Below, in pieces: positions 8,231 through 16,882 of a DNA stretch of 64,000 nt (position 1 is the first letter of the stretch; each line of letters starts with the position of its first letter). The notes under the pieces were generated by a model, which did no database searches, was not told the DNA's origin, and saw only the letters and a program-made list of their open reading frames with translations. The position numbers and the translations under genes are program-made. This stretch comes from an uncultured Acidobacteriia bacterium. GTDB lineage: Bacteria > Acidobacteriota > Terriglobia > Bryobacterales > Bryobacteraceae. The stretch covers positions 1 to 64,000 of the forward strand of contig CAIKAS010000136.1 of the NCBI GenBank assembly GCA_903825445.1, written 5' to 3'.

Positions 8231-10255
8231 TTACCTGGAGTGGGGTGCGAGTTGCTGCAGTTCTTCCAATCGGGGAAAGCTGCCGGCACTTATCGGCCGT
8301 TCCACTCCACCAACTGGCAGCGAATCCTTGCCCGATTCTTTATCGATCATTTCCAGCCATCGATTTGGCAGGAAAGACGCGCGGTACTTTGTATTTTCCA
8401 AAAACGAGAGGCCATCCGCCGACCATTCGACAGGGCCATCCGGTGGCAGCACGACGAAGCGGACAGCCTGGGCAAGCGTTGCCGCCCCGGAAACTTTGAC
8501 CGTTCCTTCGTGCACTCCCGCCGAAGCTCCCGCGCTGAACACGCGGAAAGTAACGTCTCGCGCCAGTGACTCACCAACAGTCACGTGGATTTTCTCAGGC
8601 GAGAACTCCAGCCCCGCAACTTCCGGAGTGATATCAAATGTCCGAATCTCCGGCGCATTGTTATGGATTGAGAGGACGATCTCTCGCCCGGACTTTTGAT
8701 TCACTGGAATCGTTGCGGGCGAGACTGTTAACTCCGAGTTTGCCGCCAGCTCAACAGTCACCGCGTCGGGGAAGCTCAATACGGCGGGGGCCAGCAACCG
8801 GAGTTGAGAGTGGCTGAGTTGGAGGCCGTCGGCATCAATCGTCAGTTGCGCGGTATCTCCCGCGATGGATGTGGGGGGGATGGTGATCTTGTATGCAATC
8901 AGGGCGGGTTTATCCTTATCCTCGAACGATACGGCCACTGGGTTCGCCGCTTCCTCGCGAGACACAGCCATTTCCGGAATGGTGCGCACGCGTGACCGTG
9001 CAGCAACGCCGGGTGGCGAATACTCAGCCCAAAGGCGGGCGGTTTCGCCGATCAGGAGCACAGAAGCCGTTTCGAAGAACGCAGTCTCAGGCGGCCCGTC
9101 AATCGCCAGCGCCACGCGAACGCGACCAGTCTTCGCATTGCCTGCGGGGATTGGCAGCCGCACACGCTGGGTCTTTGCTTCCCAATCGAACTCGGCAGGA
9201 CGGCCGCCAGCCACCAGCGGACCTATCGGTTCGTGGGACAACTGCAACACTACCTCACCCGGCGATCTTGAGATGAACTCCATCGCCAAAATGCCGTTTT
9301 CGTACTCCATATCGGTGAGTTCGGCGGTGGCGTAGATGAGATGATCCGTGGTCGCGAAACCAATGCAACCGATGCAAAGCGGACCCGGAGTAAGAGGAAC
9401 ATCGACCGGCAGCCAGAGAACATCGTAAGGCGCAACCGCAACACCCGGCAGGACAATTGGTCGCTGCGCGGCCGGATACATCGCGGCGATGTCGCCCTTC
9501 CAGGTATCGGAAGAATTGTTGACCACGGAGGTGAGGGAGAGGGCCGATGGGAGCGTCGATAAAAGAGCCGGAGGTGGGCCGGACGGCTTCGCGGCGACGT
9601 ATTGATGAACCAGGATGCTGTCCATTGGTGTTGCGGCATGCGCTTCGGACGACTCCGCCAGAGATTCCTGCCGCGATTCCGGCCTGGATTCCAGCAGTGC
9701 CGCCAATGATGCGCCCCAAAGGCGTGCGAGCCGGGCTTCACGGCGAATTAACAACGCCCCCGCGCCTTCGCCTCCAGCCAGCGTAATGGCGCCCGGCTGA
9801 TACCCGGGTATCAGCGTTTCAAAGGCATCGGTCCAGATGATCGCCGGGGTTCCGCTGGTCAGCAACTTACGTTCGTTATCCAGCGCGCGGGGCATCGTCG
9901 CCGAGATGCGGACGCCGCCTGCCAGAGGTTCGGTCAGCGGGCCCCCGTGGGAAATTCTTAGCGCCTGCATGCGTTCCGGCACAGGGCCTTCGAGATCGGC
10001 TTCCAGGCCCAGGCGGCGCACAATGCGAATGGCGTCATCGAGCGCGGGGTCAAGAGCGGGATCGTTGCCGGAAGGCAGACTGACATGCGTGACGCCCATG
10101 TCCTTCAGATGCGTCAGGCTCTGTTCCCACACGGAGCGCGGCAGTGCGGCAAAAGGGAACTCCACCGACATCGTCCACGCATGAAGCGCAGCGGCGGGTA
10201 GAAGCAGGAACAGCAAAATCGCGCCGAATTTGATGCGGTTCGACGATGCGTACAT
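8231..10255 (-). CDS. large exported protein of unknown function
   Basis: This 674-residue protein has a signal peptide (ILLFLLLPAAALHAW). An N-terminal segment reading LTHLKDMGVTHVSLPSG looks like a strand-helix unit of a TIM barrel. A stretch rich in Ser/Arg/Glu around 190-205 follows, and then several beta-rich segments that look like immunoglobulin-type modules, for example VTVELAANSELTVSPATIPV and ITPEVAGLEFSPEKIHVTVG. No catalytic motif is recognised. The ATG lies two bases after the stop codon of the DnaC-like gene, so the genes are co-translated. It is probably periplasmic or cell-surface. I do not know the family. Confidence 0.75.
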   Translation of the reverse strand: MYASSNRIKFGAILLFLLLPAAALHAWTMSVEFPFAALPRSVWEQSLTHLKDMGVTHVSLPSGNDPALDPALDDAIRIVRRLGLEADLEGPVPERMQALRISHGGPLTEPLAGGVRISATMPRALDNERKLLTSGTPAIIWTDAFETLIPGYQPGAITLAGGEGAGALLIRREARLARLWGASLAALLESRPESRQESLAESSEAHAATPMDSILVHQYVAAKPSGPPPALLSTLPSALSLTSVVNNSSDTWKGDIAAMYPAAQRPIVLPGVAVAPYDVLWLPVDVPLTPGPLCIGCIGFATTDHLIYATAELTDMEYENGILAMEFISRSPGEVVLQLSHEPIGPLVAGGRPAEFDWEAKTQRVRLPIPAGNAKTGRVRVALAIDGPPETAFFETASVLLIGETARLWAEYSPPGVAARSRVRTIPEMAVSREEAANPVAVSFEDKDKPALIAYKITIPPTSIAGDTAQLTIDADGLQLSHSQLRLLAPAVLSFPDAVTVELAANSELTVSPATIPVNQKSGREIVLSIHNNAPEIRTFDITPEVAGLEFSPEKIHVTVGESLARDVTFRVFSAGASAGVHEGTVKVSGAATLAQAVRFVVLPPDGPVEWSADGLSFLENTKYRASFLPNRWLEMIDKESGKDSLPVGGVERPISAGSFPRLEELQQLAPHSR

Positions 10256-10257
10256 CG

Positions 10258-11046
10258 TTAGTGTCCTGGCTTTTGTGTCCTCACCCGGTAATCGCCGAGC
10301 GACGGCATCTTAATCACGCGGCACATCTCGAACAGACGGGAGCGCGCGCGCGGGCCAATGCGCTCGGCAAGTGTGGTCCGGTGGTCCACTTTGCCAGAAC
10401 CGGCGCCTTCGTAAGTGACGTATCCTGCGTCCGGATCGATCAAATTTGTGGTGGCAATCAGCGGCTTGCGGTAGTTGCAGCGCGCCGTGATGATCGACGT
10501 CACGGTATCTTCCACCCAGTCGGTGACGCGGTGCGCGCCGAGATCGTCAAGCAGCAGCACTTCCTTATCCATCGCGACGCGGTAGGCCTCTTTGTCGCTG
10601 GTTTGCGACGCCTGGTCATAGCTGGAGCGAATGCGATCCAGCAGGTTCTGATAATCGAAGAACAGGCCTTCAAAACCCTTGGCGAGGATGGCACGGAACG
10701 CAGCGACGGCCAGATGAGTTTTGCCGGAACCGGGGTCGCCCATCAGCAGCAAGCCGGGCTTGGCCGGGTTTGGAAAATCGCGGGCATAGGCGCGAACAGC
10801 GAGAAAAACCTGGGTCAGTTCGCCATCGTGCAGCGTGGAAAAATTATCGAAAGAGGCATTGCGATAAAGCGGGGGCAGATCCGACTCCGCAATCACGCGC
10901 CCGGCGCGCTCCACCGCCACGCACTCGCAGCGAACGGCGCCGGAGACTTCTTCGCGTTCCACGATCTTCCAGCCCGTGCCATTGCAATTTGGGCAAACGC
11001 CGAAATCCGGGTTGATGGTCGCGGTTGCCATAGTGGGTGCTCCCAT
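10258..11046 (-). CDS. DnaC/DnaI/IstB-like AAA+ ATPase
   Basis: The protein of 262 residues begins with a small zinc-ribbon-like region (C18, C21, C40, C42), followed by an AAA+ domain with Walker A GDPGSGKT at 103-110 and Walker B EVLLLDDLG at 162-170. This resembles DnaI/DnaC helicase loaders and the ATP-binding proteins of IS21 elements. No transposase or inverted repeats accompany it, so a helicase-loader-like role is more likely than a transposon origin. The start is supported by a TAATG junction with the stop codon of the biotin carrier gene. A second in-frame ATG five codons later is possible. Its place between biotin carboxylase and exported-protein genes is unexplained. Confidence 0.85.
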   Translation of the reverse strand: MGAPTMATATINPDFGVCPNCNGTGWKIVEREEVSGAVRCECVAVERAGRVIAESDLPPLYRNASFDNFSTLHDGELTQVFLAVRAYARDFPNPAKPGLLLMGDPGSGKTHLAVAAFRAILAKGFEGLFFDYQNLLDRIRSSYDQASQTSDKEAYRVAMDKEVLLLDDLGAHRVTDWVEDTVTSIITARCNYRKPLIATTNLIDPDAGYVTYEGAGSGKVDHRTTLAERIGPRARSRLFEMCRVIKMPSLGDYRVRTQKPGH

Positions 11047-11519
11047 TATCGCGCCTGTTCGGGTGCAGACGGCTCGATGACTGCGAGCACAGCGCCCGCG
11101 ACCACGCTGTCGTTTTCAACCACCTGAACCGACGACACGCGGCCAGCGCGCGGGGCCTTCATTTCATTTTGCATTTTCATGGCCTCCACGACGATAATTC
11201 CCTGCCCCGCTTCCACCTCGTCGCCGACTGCGACCAAAACACGCACGATCTTGCCCGGCATGAGCGCCACAATCGCCGCGCGTCCGTGCGCGCCGGCCGC
11301 ATCGCCGGAACGTTTCCATTGGCGCGGGTCGTCGATTTTGTAGTCGAAATGCCGGTTTCCGACAGTCACCTGTCCGGCACTGTTTTGATTCGGACCGACC
11401 CGCGCTTCATACGACGCTCCGTTTACCAAAATCGAGTACACGCCTGGTTCAGTTTCCACGATCGAGTCGTATGAAACAGGACTTACCGCTTGATCATCGA
11501 TTCGAATTACCGGTTTCAT
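11046..11519 (-). CDS. biotin carboxyl carrier protein of an acyl-CoA or pyruvate-type carboxylase
   Basis: A 157-residue protein whose C-terminal half is a biotinyl domain with the biotinylation motif EAMKM, lysine 115. The N-terminal 80 residues (for example VYSILVNGASYEARV) resemble the part of propionyl-CoA carboxylase alpha chains that lies between the biotin carboxylase and biotinyl domains, rather than the Pro/Ala linker of AccB. The gene overlaps accC by four bases. The two proteins together look like a split alpha chain. No carboxyltransferase gene is in the window. Confidence 0.9.
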   Translation of the reverse strand: MKPVIRIDDQAVSPVSYDSIVETEPGVYSILVNGASYEARVGPNQNSAGQVTVGNRHFDYKIDDPRQWKRSGDAAGAHGRAAIVALMPGKIVRVLVAVGDEVEAGQGIIVVEAMKMQNEMKAPRAGRVSSVQVVENDSVVAGAVLAVIEPSAPEQAR

Positions 11520-13027
11520 CGGAGCAAGTCTCCCCGACCGCCGCTAAGCCATCGTGAGGGCTCGGGCGCCATCGACAACGCTGCATCCAGTGGTTTCGTA
11601 TGGGCCGAGGCCGCTGCGGCCGCAACGGTAGCAAGCTCCGGCGCGGGCGGCAGATCGAATAAACCCGGTCGCTTCAGCAGTGCGTCGAGATAGCCAGTGT
11701 GCAGATCTCCGGCGCGAAACGCAGGGTCACGCAGAATCGCATCAAACAAAGGGATATTCGTGCGAATGCCGTCGATGTGATATTCGCTCAGCGCCCGCAG
11801 CATCCGCTCGATCGCGTGCTCGCGTGTATCCGCCCATACGATCAGCTTGGAAAGCATGGGATCGTATTCGAGCGGCACATTCCAGCCTGGATAAATGCCG
11901 GAATCGAGGCGAACGCCGGGGCCCGCGGGCTCCGCCAGTTGCGTGATGCGGCCGGGGGACGGCATGAAATTATTCAAAGGATCTTCGGCATAGATGCGGC
12001 ACTCCACAGCTGCGCCGCGAAGAGCAATTTGCTCTTGCGTGAACGGCAGCCGACCGCCAGCGGCGATCTCCAACTGCAGCCGGACCAGGTCGAGGCCAGT
12101 CACCAGTTCGGTCACCGGATGCTCCACCTGGAGCCTCGTATTCATTTCAAGAAAGTAGAAATTGCCGTCATTATCGGCAAGGAACTCCACAGTACCGGCA
12201 TTGAAGTAGCCTGCTGCTCGCGCAGCCAGAATCGCGGCTTCCCCCATGCGCCGCCGCATCTCGGGCTTCGCAGCAACCAGTGGCGAGGGCGACTCTTCAA
12301 TTACCTTTTGATGCCGACGCTGCACGGAACACTCGCGCTCGCCCAGGTGGACCATATTGCCGTGCTGATCGCCCAGAATCTGGATTTCGATGTGGCGCGC
12401 ATTCTCCACCAGCTTTTCCACGTACACGCGGCCATCGCCGAAAGCGCGGAGGGCCTCGCTTGACGCGCCGTCGAAACTCGCGGCAAGGTCTTCTGCGCGA
12501 TCCACGCGCCGCATGCCCTTGCCGCCGCCGCCGGCTACTGCTTTCAGCATTACGGGAAAGCCGACGCTTTGAGCAAACACCGAGGCAGCTTTGCGGCCTT
12601 CGGGCGAAGACGTCAGACCTTCGTCAGTACCCGGTACGATCGGTGCGCCGCCATCGCGCGCAATCCGACGTGCCGAGGTCTTCGCTCCCATCGCGGCGAT
12701 GGCCGATGCCGGTGGCCCGATGAAGACAAAACCGGCGTCGGTGCATGCCAGCGCAAATTCGGCGTTCTCACTGAGAAATCCGTAACCGGGGTGGATGGCA
12801 TCCACGTTGTGCCGGCGCGCGGCCTCAAGAATTCGCTCGATATTCAGATAGCTCTCGCGCGATGGGGCGGGACCAAGATGCGCGGCTTCATCGGCTTTTC
12901 GCACATGAAGCGCCGCGCGATCGGCATCGGAATAGACGGCGACGGAGCGAATGCCCATCTCGCGGAGCGTACGAATCACGCGCAGCGCGATCTCGCCGCG
13001 ATTGGCTATCAGAACCTTTTGGAACAC
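11516..13027 (-). CDS. accC: biotin carboxylase subunit
   Basis: A 503-residue ATP-grasp enzyme that carboxylates biotin with bicarbonate and ATP. The glycine-rich loop GGGGKG is at 166-171 and the catalytic EMNTRLQVEHPVTE block is at 294-307. The N-terminus KVLIANRGEIALRVIR is typical. It is about 50 residues longer than AccC of fatty-acid synthesis, in line with acyl-CoA carboxylase alpha chains. It is followed by the biotin carrier gene (overlap of four bases) and preceded at 24 bp by two tiny membrane protein genes. Whether it serves acetyl-CoA, propionyl-CoA or another substrate depends on an unlinked carboxyltransferase. Confidence 0.95.
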   Translation of the reverse strand: MFQKVLIANRGEIALRVIRTLREMGIRSVAVYSDADRAALHVRKADEAAHLGPAPSRESYLNIERILEAARRHNVDAIHPGYGFLSENAEFALACTDAGFVFIGPPASAIAAMGAKTSARRIARDGGAPIVPGTDEGLTSSPEGRKAASVFAQSVGFPVMLKAVAGGGGKGMRRVDRAEDLAASFDGASSEALRAFGDGRVYVEKLVENARHIEIQILGDQHGNMVHLGERECSVQRRHQKVIEESPSPLVAAKPEMRRRMGEAAILAARAAGYFNAGTVEFLADNDGNFYFLEMNTRLQVEHPVTELVTGLDLVRLQLEIAAGGRLPFTQEQIALRGAAVECRIYAEDPLNNFMPSPGRITQLAEPAGPGVRLDSGIYPGWNVPLEYDPMLSKLIVWADTREHAIERMLRALSEYHIDGIRTNIPLFDAILRDPAFRAGDLHTGYLDALLKRPGLFDLPPAPELATVAAAAASAHTKPLDAALSMAPEPSRWLSGGRGDLLR

Positions 13028-13051
13028 GTGTCTCCGATTGTATCGGAGCTG

Positions 13052-13189
13052 TTACAAAGCACGCCGGCCAAGCCAAAGCCACTGCCTGCGCGCATGGCGA
13101 AATGAAACCGCTCGCGCCGCCAGGGCAACCGCTAAGAATGCGATGCCGACGAAGAGACCGAGGTTGTCAAGAATGGTCATGGCCTTCAT
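13052..13189 (-). CDS. small single-span membrane protein (second of a pair)
   Basis: A 45-residue protein beginning MKAMTILDNLGLFVG, with one hydrophobic segment (about 9-27) and a basic tail rich in Arg and Trp. A longer frame starts upstream, but the ATG at 13189 overlaps the TGA of the preceding small gene as ATGA, which strongly favours this start. The gene ends 24 bp before accC. The family is not recognised. Small membrane subunits do accompany some biotin-dependent decarboxylases, but the sequence does not look like OadG, so a link to the carboxylase is only positional. Confidence 0.65.
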   Translation of the reverse strand: MKAMTILDNLGLFVGIAFLAVALAARAVSFRHARRQWLWLGRRAL

Positions 13190-13332
13190 ACTTTGCTGCC
13201 CTTCCGGAGAGGAACCACAAAGCGCTTCAGCCACGCTGGCGCGATTCCCGCAGCCACCATGCGTGCCGCGAAGACGATCGCAAAAAGCACCACGCCGATG
13301 ACGATAGGACCAAGCGTGCCGAACGAACTCAT
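13186..13332 (-). CDS. small single-span membrane protein (first of a pair)
   Basis: A 48-residue protein read directly from the minus strand. It starts MSSFGTLGPIVIGVVLFAIV, followed by a short AARMVAAG stretch and a basic C-terminus ending KRFVVPLRKGSKV. One transmembrane helix is evident at about 8-30. Its TGA overlaps the ATG of the next small gene, so the two are translationally coupled and lead the ten-gene run that contains accC. No Shine-Dalgarno site is clear. The family and function are unknown. Confidence 0.6.
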   Translation of the reverse strand: MSSFGTLGPIVIGVVLFAIVFAARMVAAGIAPAWLKRFVVPLRKGSKV

Positions 13333-13385
13333 ACGTTCATCATAACGCTAATTACGGGTAAACCTATTGCTGCTACAATCCCCGC

Positions 13386-13982
13386 ATGGCTGTGCGATTC
13401 GCGATTCTGGCGCTCGGGGTTATAACCTCACTGCCCACAACCTCACTCCACGCGGCCGACGTCTGGACGTGGTGGGTAGACGACTGCACCGGCGCGGCCG
13501 TGGAGTCCGGTTGTCACCAAGAAGACGCCGAACTCGCGCGTTGGGCATTTGAAAGCTGGCAGCGCGAATCTGACAACCAGATCGTGTTTCAAAAAAGCGT
13601 AAGCCGGCAACATGCGCGTCTGACGGTGCATTGGGCAAACGGCGCCAGTCTCTACGGAGAAACCCGACCGGTGACCGTCGATGGCAAACACGGCGCGGAG
13701 ATCTACGTGCTGCCCGGCGCTAACGCGACAAGGGCCACAGACCCGCTTCTGCGCGACACGATTATCTTCCTGACCTTTGTCCATGAGACGGGCCACGCGC
13801 TCGGTCTGAGCCACACGGCCAACTTCGAAGACATTATGTATACGTTTCAATACGGCGGCGACATCGCGGAGTACTTCGGCCGCTATCGCCGGTTGCTGGC
13901 AAAACGTTCCGATATCGCGCTACATTCCGGCCTCTCCGATGGGGACCGATCCGCTTTGCGCGCGGTTTTGACGGCAAGATAG
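13386..13982 (+). CDS. exported matrixin-like zinc metalloprotease
   Basis: A 198-residue protein with a signal peptide (AILALGVITSLPTTSLHA). The metzincin zinc motif HETGHALGLSH has H133, E134, H137, G140 and H143. M151 follows in EDIMY as the Met-turn, as in matrixins (MMP-like peptidases of family M10). No propeptide with a cysteine switch is seen, so the mature domain starts almost directly after the signal. Cysteines 34 and 43 may form a disulfide. It should act outside the cytoplasm on proteins. It is divergent from the small membrane gene pair. Confidence 0.88.
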   Translation: MAVRFAILALGVITSLPTTSLHAADVWTWWVDDCTGAAVESGCHQEDAELARWAFESWQRESDNQIVFQKSVSRQHARLTVHWANGASLYGETRPVTVDGKHGAEIYVLPGANATRATDPLLRDTIIFLTFVHETGHALGLSHTANFEDIMYTFQYGGDIAEYFGRYRRLLAKRSDIALHSGLSDGDRSALRAVLTAR

Positions 13983-14040
13983 CTTTTGGCCACCCGGGTG
14001 CAGGTAAACATCTCAACATGACGCGCAAGGACGGCCCCGA

Positions 14041-15318
14041 GTGAAGACGATCAACGACTATTGGGTCCGCCTGAAGCAGCATCCTCTTGCCCGCGTGGGC
14101 CCCGGCCTGATCACAGGCGTGGCTGATGACGACCCGAGTGGCATCGCCACTTACTCGCAGGCCGGCGCTCAGTTCGGCCTGAACATGCTATGGACTATGC
14201 CCCTGGCGTACCCTTTGATGGGCGCGATTCAGTCCATGTGTGCCCGCATCGGACGTGTAACGGGAAAGGGTCTGGCCGCGAATATCAAAACGGCCTTCCC
14301 TCCGGTGATACTGCGAGGAGTCGTGCTGCTGCTTTTAATTGCGAACACGCTGAATATCGCCGCCGATGTTGCGGCTATGGGGGAAGTGGCGGAGCTGGTC
14401 ACCGGCCTGAATCGCCATCTCATGACGGCTGGTTTTGTGTTCGTGACGCTGGCCCTGCAGGTGTTCGTTCCTTACCATCGCTACGTTTCATTTCTTAAGT
14501 GGCTTACGCTGTCGCTGCTGGCCTACGCCGCGGTGCTGTTCACGGTGCACGTGCCGTGGGGCGAAGTAGCGCGCCGAACCGTCTGGCCCAAATTCACTAT
14601 GAATTCGGAAGCGGCGGCGATGATCGTCGGCGTTTTCGGCACCACCATCAGTCCTTATCTTTTCTTCTGGCAGGCGTCGGAAGAGGTGGAGGATATGCAC
14701 GCTAACAGCAATGCCGCGTCGCTCCGGAGCGATGGGCGTCAGGCAGTGAAGGAAATCCGCCGCATCCATTGGGATACCTGGAGCGGCATGTTTTATTCCG
14801 ACATCACCGCGTACTTCATCATCCTGGCGACTGCGGTAACACTCCATGTGGCAGGTGTCACCAATATCGATACGGCGGCGAAGGCGGCGAGCGCGCTTCG
14901 ACCGCTGGCGGGCAACTTCGCTTACATCCTGTTTGCACTAGGGATCATTGGCGTCGGATTGATTGGCGTGCCTGTGCTGGCTGGTTCCGCTGCATACGCT
15001 TCCGCGGAGGCCATGGGATGGCGTGAAGGCCTGGAGCGGAAAACGAAAGATGCGCGGGGTTTTTACGCCGTGATCGCCGTCAGTGTCCTCGCTGGACTTG
15101 GCATACAATACTCACCAATCAGCCCGATGCGCGCATTGTTCTGGAGCGCTGTAATCAACGGCGTCGTCGCGGTTCCGCTGATGGTCGTAATCATCCTGCT
15201 GGTCTCGAACAAATCGGTCATGGGGATGTTTACTGCGAGCCGAACTACAGTCATCCTCGGCTGGATCGCAACTCTCGTGATGGGTGCCGCCGCGGTTCGG
15301 ATGTTCATACCGGGGTAA
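14041..15318 (+). CDS. NRAMP family divalent metal transporter
   Basis: A 425-residue membrane protein with about eleven hydrophobic segments. The transmembrane-1 signature is DPSGIATYSQAGAQFG (from D31). Classical Mn/Fe transporters have DPGN here, and the DPSG variant marks a widespread bacterial NRAMP subgroup whose metal preference is less well known. TM6 (IVGVFGTTISPYLFFWQASE) is recognisable but lacks the classical Met pair. The start codon is GTG with AAGGA nine bases before it. It follows the protease gene by 58 bp. Metal uptake coupled to protons is expected; the metal is uncertain. Confidence 0.9.
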   Translation: MKTINDYWVRLKQHPLARVGPGLITGVADDDPSGIATYSQAGAQFGLNMLWTMPLAYPLMGAIQSMCARIGRVTGKGLAANIKTAFPPVILRGVVLLLLIANTLNIAADVAAMGEVAELVTGLNRHLMTAGFVFVTLALQVFVPYHRYVSFLKWLTLSLLAYAAVLFTVHVPWGEVARRTVWPKFTMNSEAAAMIVGVFGTTISPYLFFWQASEEVEDMHANSNAASLRSDGRQAVKEIRRIHWDTWSGMFYSDITAYFIILATAVTLHVAGVTNIDTAAKAASALRPLAGNFAYILFALGIIGVGLIGVPVLAGSAAYASAEAMGWREGLERKTKDARGFYAVIAVSVLAGLGIQYSPISPMRALFWSAVINGVVAVPLMVVIILLVSNKSVMGMFTASRTTVILGWIATLVMGAAAVRMFIPG

Positions 15319-15323
15319 ATAAT

Positions 15324-16754
15324 TTACGCCCGCGCGCTCTCGGCAAGGCGGCCCAACCGCAGCAGCGCCCGCTCGTAAGGCTCCGTCCACGTATGGCCAC
15401 AATTGATGCGGATATAGTTTGTGAAGCGGTTTCCGCAGCAAAACACGGGCCCCGGCAGGATGGTGATGTGCTCCGCCAGAGCCGCCTGATACAGCTTCAA
15501 TGAATTCGTCTTAGGCGGCAGTTCGACCCAGAGGAGATGACCGCCAGCGGGTCTGCTGATGCGCGTCCCGGCCGGAAAATAGCGCGCGATCGCCTGACGC
15601 ATTCTTTCCACCTGCATGGAGATGGCAGCGCGGAGGCGCTTCAAGTGTCTGTCGTATCCGCCGGTTTCCAAAAAGTCGGCCACCACCCGCTGGGCCAGGG
15701 AATTGCTGGCCACCGTAGTAACAAACTTTAGCCGCTCCACTTCGACGCGAAATCGCCCCGGCGCGATCCACCCAACGCGATAGCCAGGCGTCAGCGTCTT
15801 GGAAAATGAAGAACAAAGAACGACCAGCCCCCTTTTGTCAAACGATTTCACTGTGCGCGGACGGATTCCATCGGCCAGGTCGCCGTATACGGCATCCTCA
15901 ATCACCGCCACATTGGCGCGGCCCGTCAGATCCGCCAGCGCGCGCTTGTGTTTGTCTGGCAGCACATAGCCCAGAGGATTGTGACAGTTCGGCATGGTCA
16001 CGCAGGCCTTGATTCGGTGTTTGCGGATGGCGCGCTCCAGTTCATTGAGATCCATGCCATCCTGTGGGTGAGTTGGGATCTCAACGGTCTTCATCCCCAT
16101 GGACGCGATATTGGCCAGAATTCCGAAGTAAGTGGGGCTCTCGACGGCGATGGCATCACCCGGCCGCGCAACCGCACGGAGGCCAAGGCCCACAGCCTCC
16201 AGTGCGCCATCCGTTATGACGATGTCGCGCGGCGAAATACCCTCGATATCCGTTGCCCTCCGCGCCAGCTGCCTCCGCAACTGCTCGTTGCCGGGAGGAA
16301 AGTCGTATCGCGAACTGTGGAGCGGGTCACGATGGATGATGCGCCGAACATTCAGATTCAGCCGCCGAACGGGAAAAAGTTCCGGGCTCGCGCATCCCGC
16401 GCCAAAACCGATATTCGCAGGATCGTTAGCTGTTCTGAGCACGTCTTCCAGGATTTTGTTCATCCCCGGAGGTTTCTCGCGCGCGGGGCCGGCCTCAAAC
16501 TGCGGCTCTGGAATCTCAGCCGCAAACGACTGGCGGATGAAGAACCCGGAGCGCGGGCGAGCCTCCAGATAGCCGCGATTTTCCAGCCACATATAAGACT
16601 GCAATGCCGTTGTCACGCTGACTCGCTGTTGCGCGCTGAGTTGTCGCAGCGATGGGGCGCGATCTCCCGCCCGGAGAAGTCCACGCTCTATTTGTCCGAT
16701 GATGCTTTCCCCAATCCGGACGTAATGCGGGGACGCCGCGGCGGCTGTTGCCAT
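15324..16754 (-). CDS. MocR-type transcriptional regulator (GntR DNA-binding domain fused to an aminotransferase fold)
   Basis: This 476-residue protein has an N-terminal GntR winged helix (APSLRQLSAQQRVSVTTALQ, about 33-52) fused to a class I PLP aminotransferase domain. The PLP lysine lies in SSFSKTLTPGYRVGW. Such proteins sense PLP or amino compounds and regulate a neighbouring gene. It is divergent from the LytTR regulator; the 128-bp gap between the start codons holds two direct repeats that could be its operator. The target could be either gene. Its 3' end lies five bases from the end of the convergent NRAMP gene. Confidence 0.93.
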   Translation of the reverse strand: MATAAAASPHYVRIGESIIGQIERGLLRAGDRAPSLRQLSAQQRVSVTTALQSYMWLENRGYLEARPRSGFFIRQSFAAEIPEPQFEAGPAREKPPGMNKILEDVLRTANDPANIGFGAGCASPELFPVRRLNLNVRRIIHRDPLHSSRYDFPPGNEQLRRQLARRATDIEGISPRDIVITDGALEAVGLGLRAVARPGDAIAVESPTYFGILANIASMGMKTVEIPTHPQDGMDLNELERAIRKHRIKACVTMPNCHNPLGYVLPDKHKRALADLTGRANVAVIEDAVYGDLADGIRPRTVKSFDKRGLVVLCSSFSKTLTPGYRVGWIAPGRFRVEVERLKFVTTVASNSLAQRVVADFLETGGYDRHLKRLRAAISMQVERMRQAIARYFPAGTRISRPAGGHLLWVELPPKTNSLKLYQAALAEHITILPGPVFCCGNRFTNYIRINCGHTWTEPYERALLRLGRLAESARA

Positions 16755-16767
16755 ATCAACAGGTATA

Positions 16768-16826
16768 ACAGATTTTCCAGTTGTGCATCTGTACTGGTAA
16801 TAGATTCACTATTCTGAATCTGTACT
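16768..16826. promoter_or_regulatory. candidate MocR operator: direct repeats ATCTGTACT 31 bp apart
   Basis: ATCTGTACT occurs at 16787-16795 and again at 16818-16826, exactly 31 bp apart (about three helical turns). An inverted half-site ACAGAT is at 16768-16773. MocR regulators such as GabR are known to bind pairs of direct repeats roughly 30 bp apart, so this fits the adjacent regulator gene. Binding is inferred. Confidence 0.5.
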
Positions 16827-16882
16827 TCTTCCGCGAATCGCGTTAGTTTTGGATTACGTTTCAGGAAGGAGTTCTCAGTTGA

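Noticed and set aside
10258-11046. IS21-type insertion sequence suggested by the IstB-like ATPase
   Set aside because: No IstA transposase or terminal repeats flank it, and it is embedded by overlap in an operon. The N-terminal cysteines favour a DnaI-like protein.
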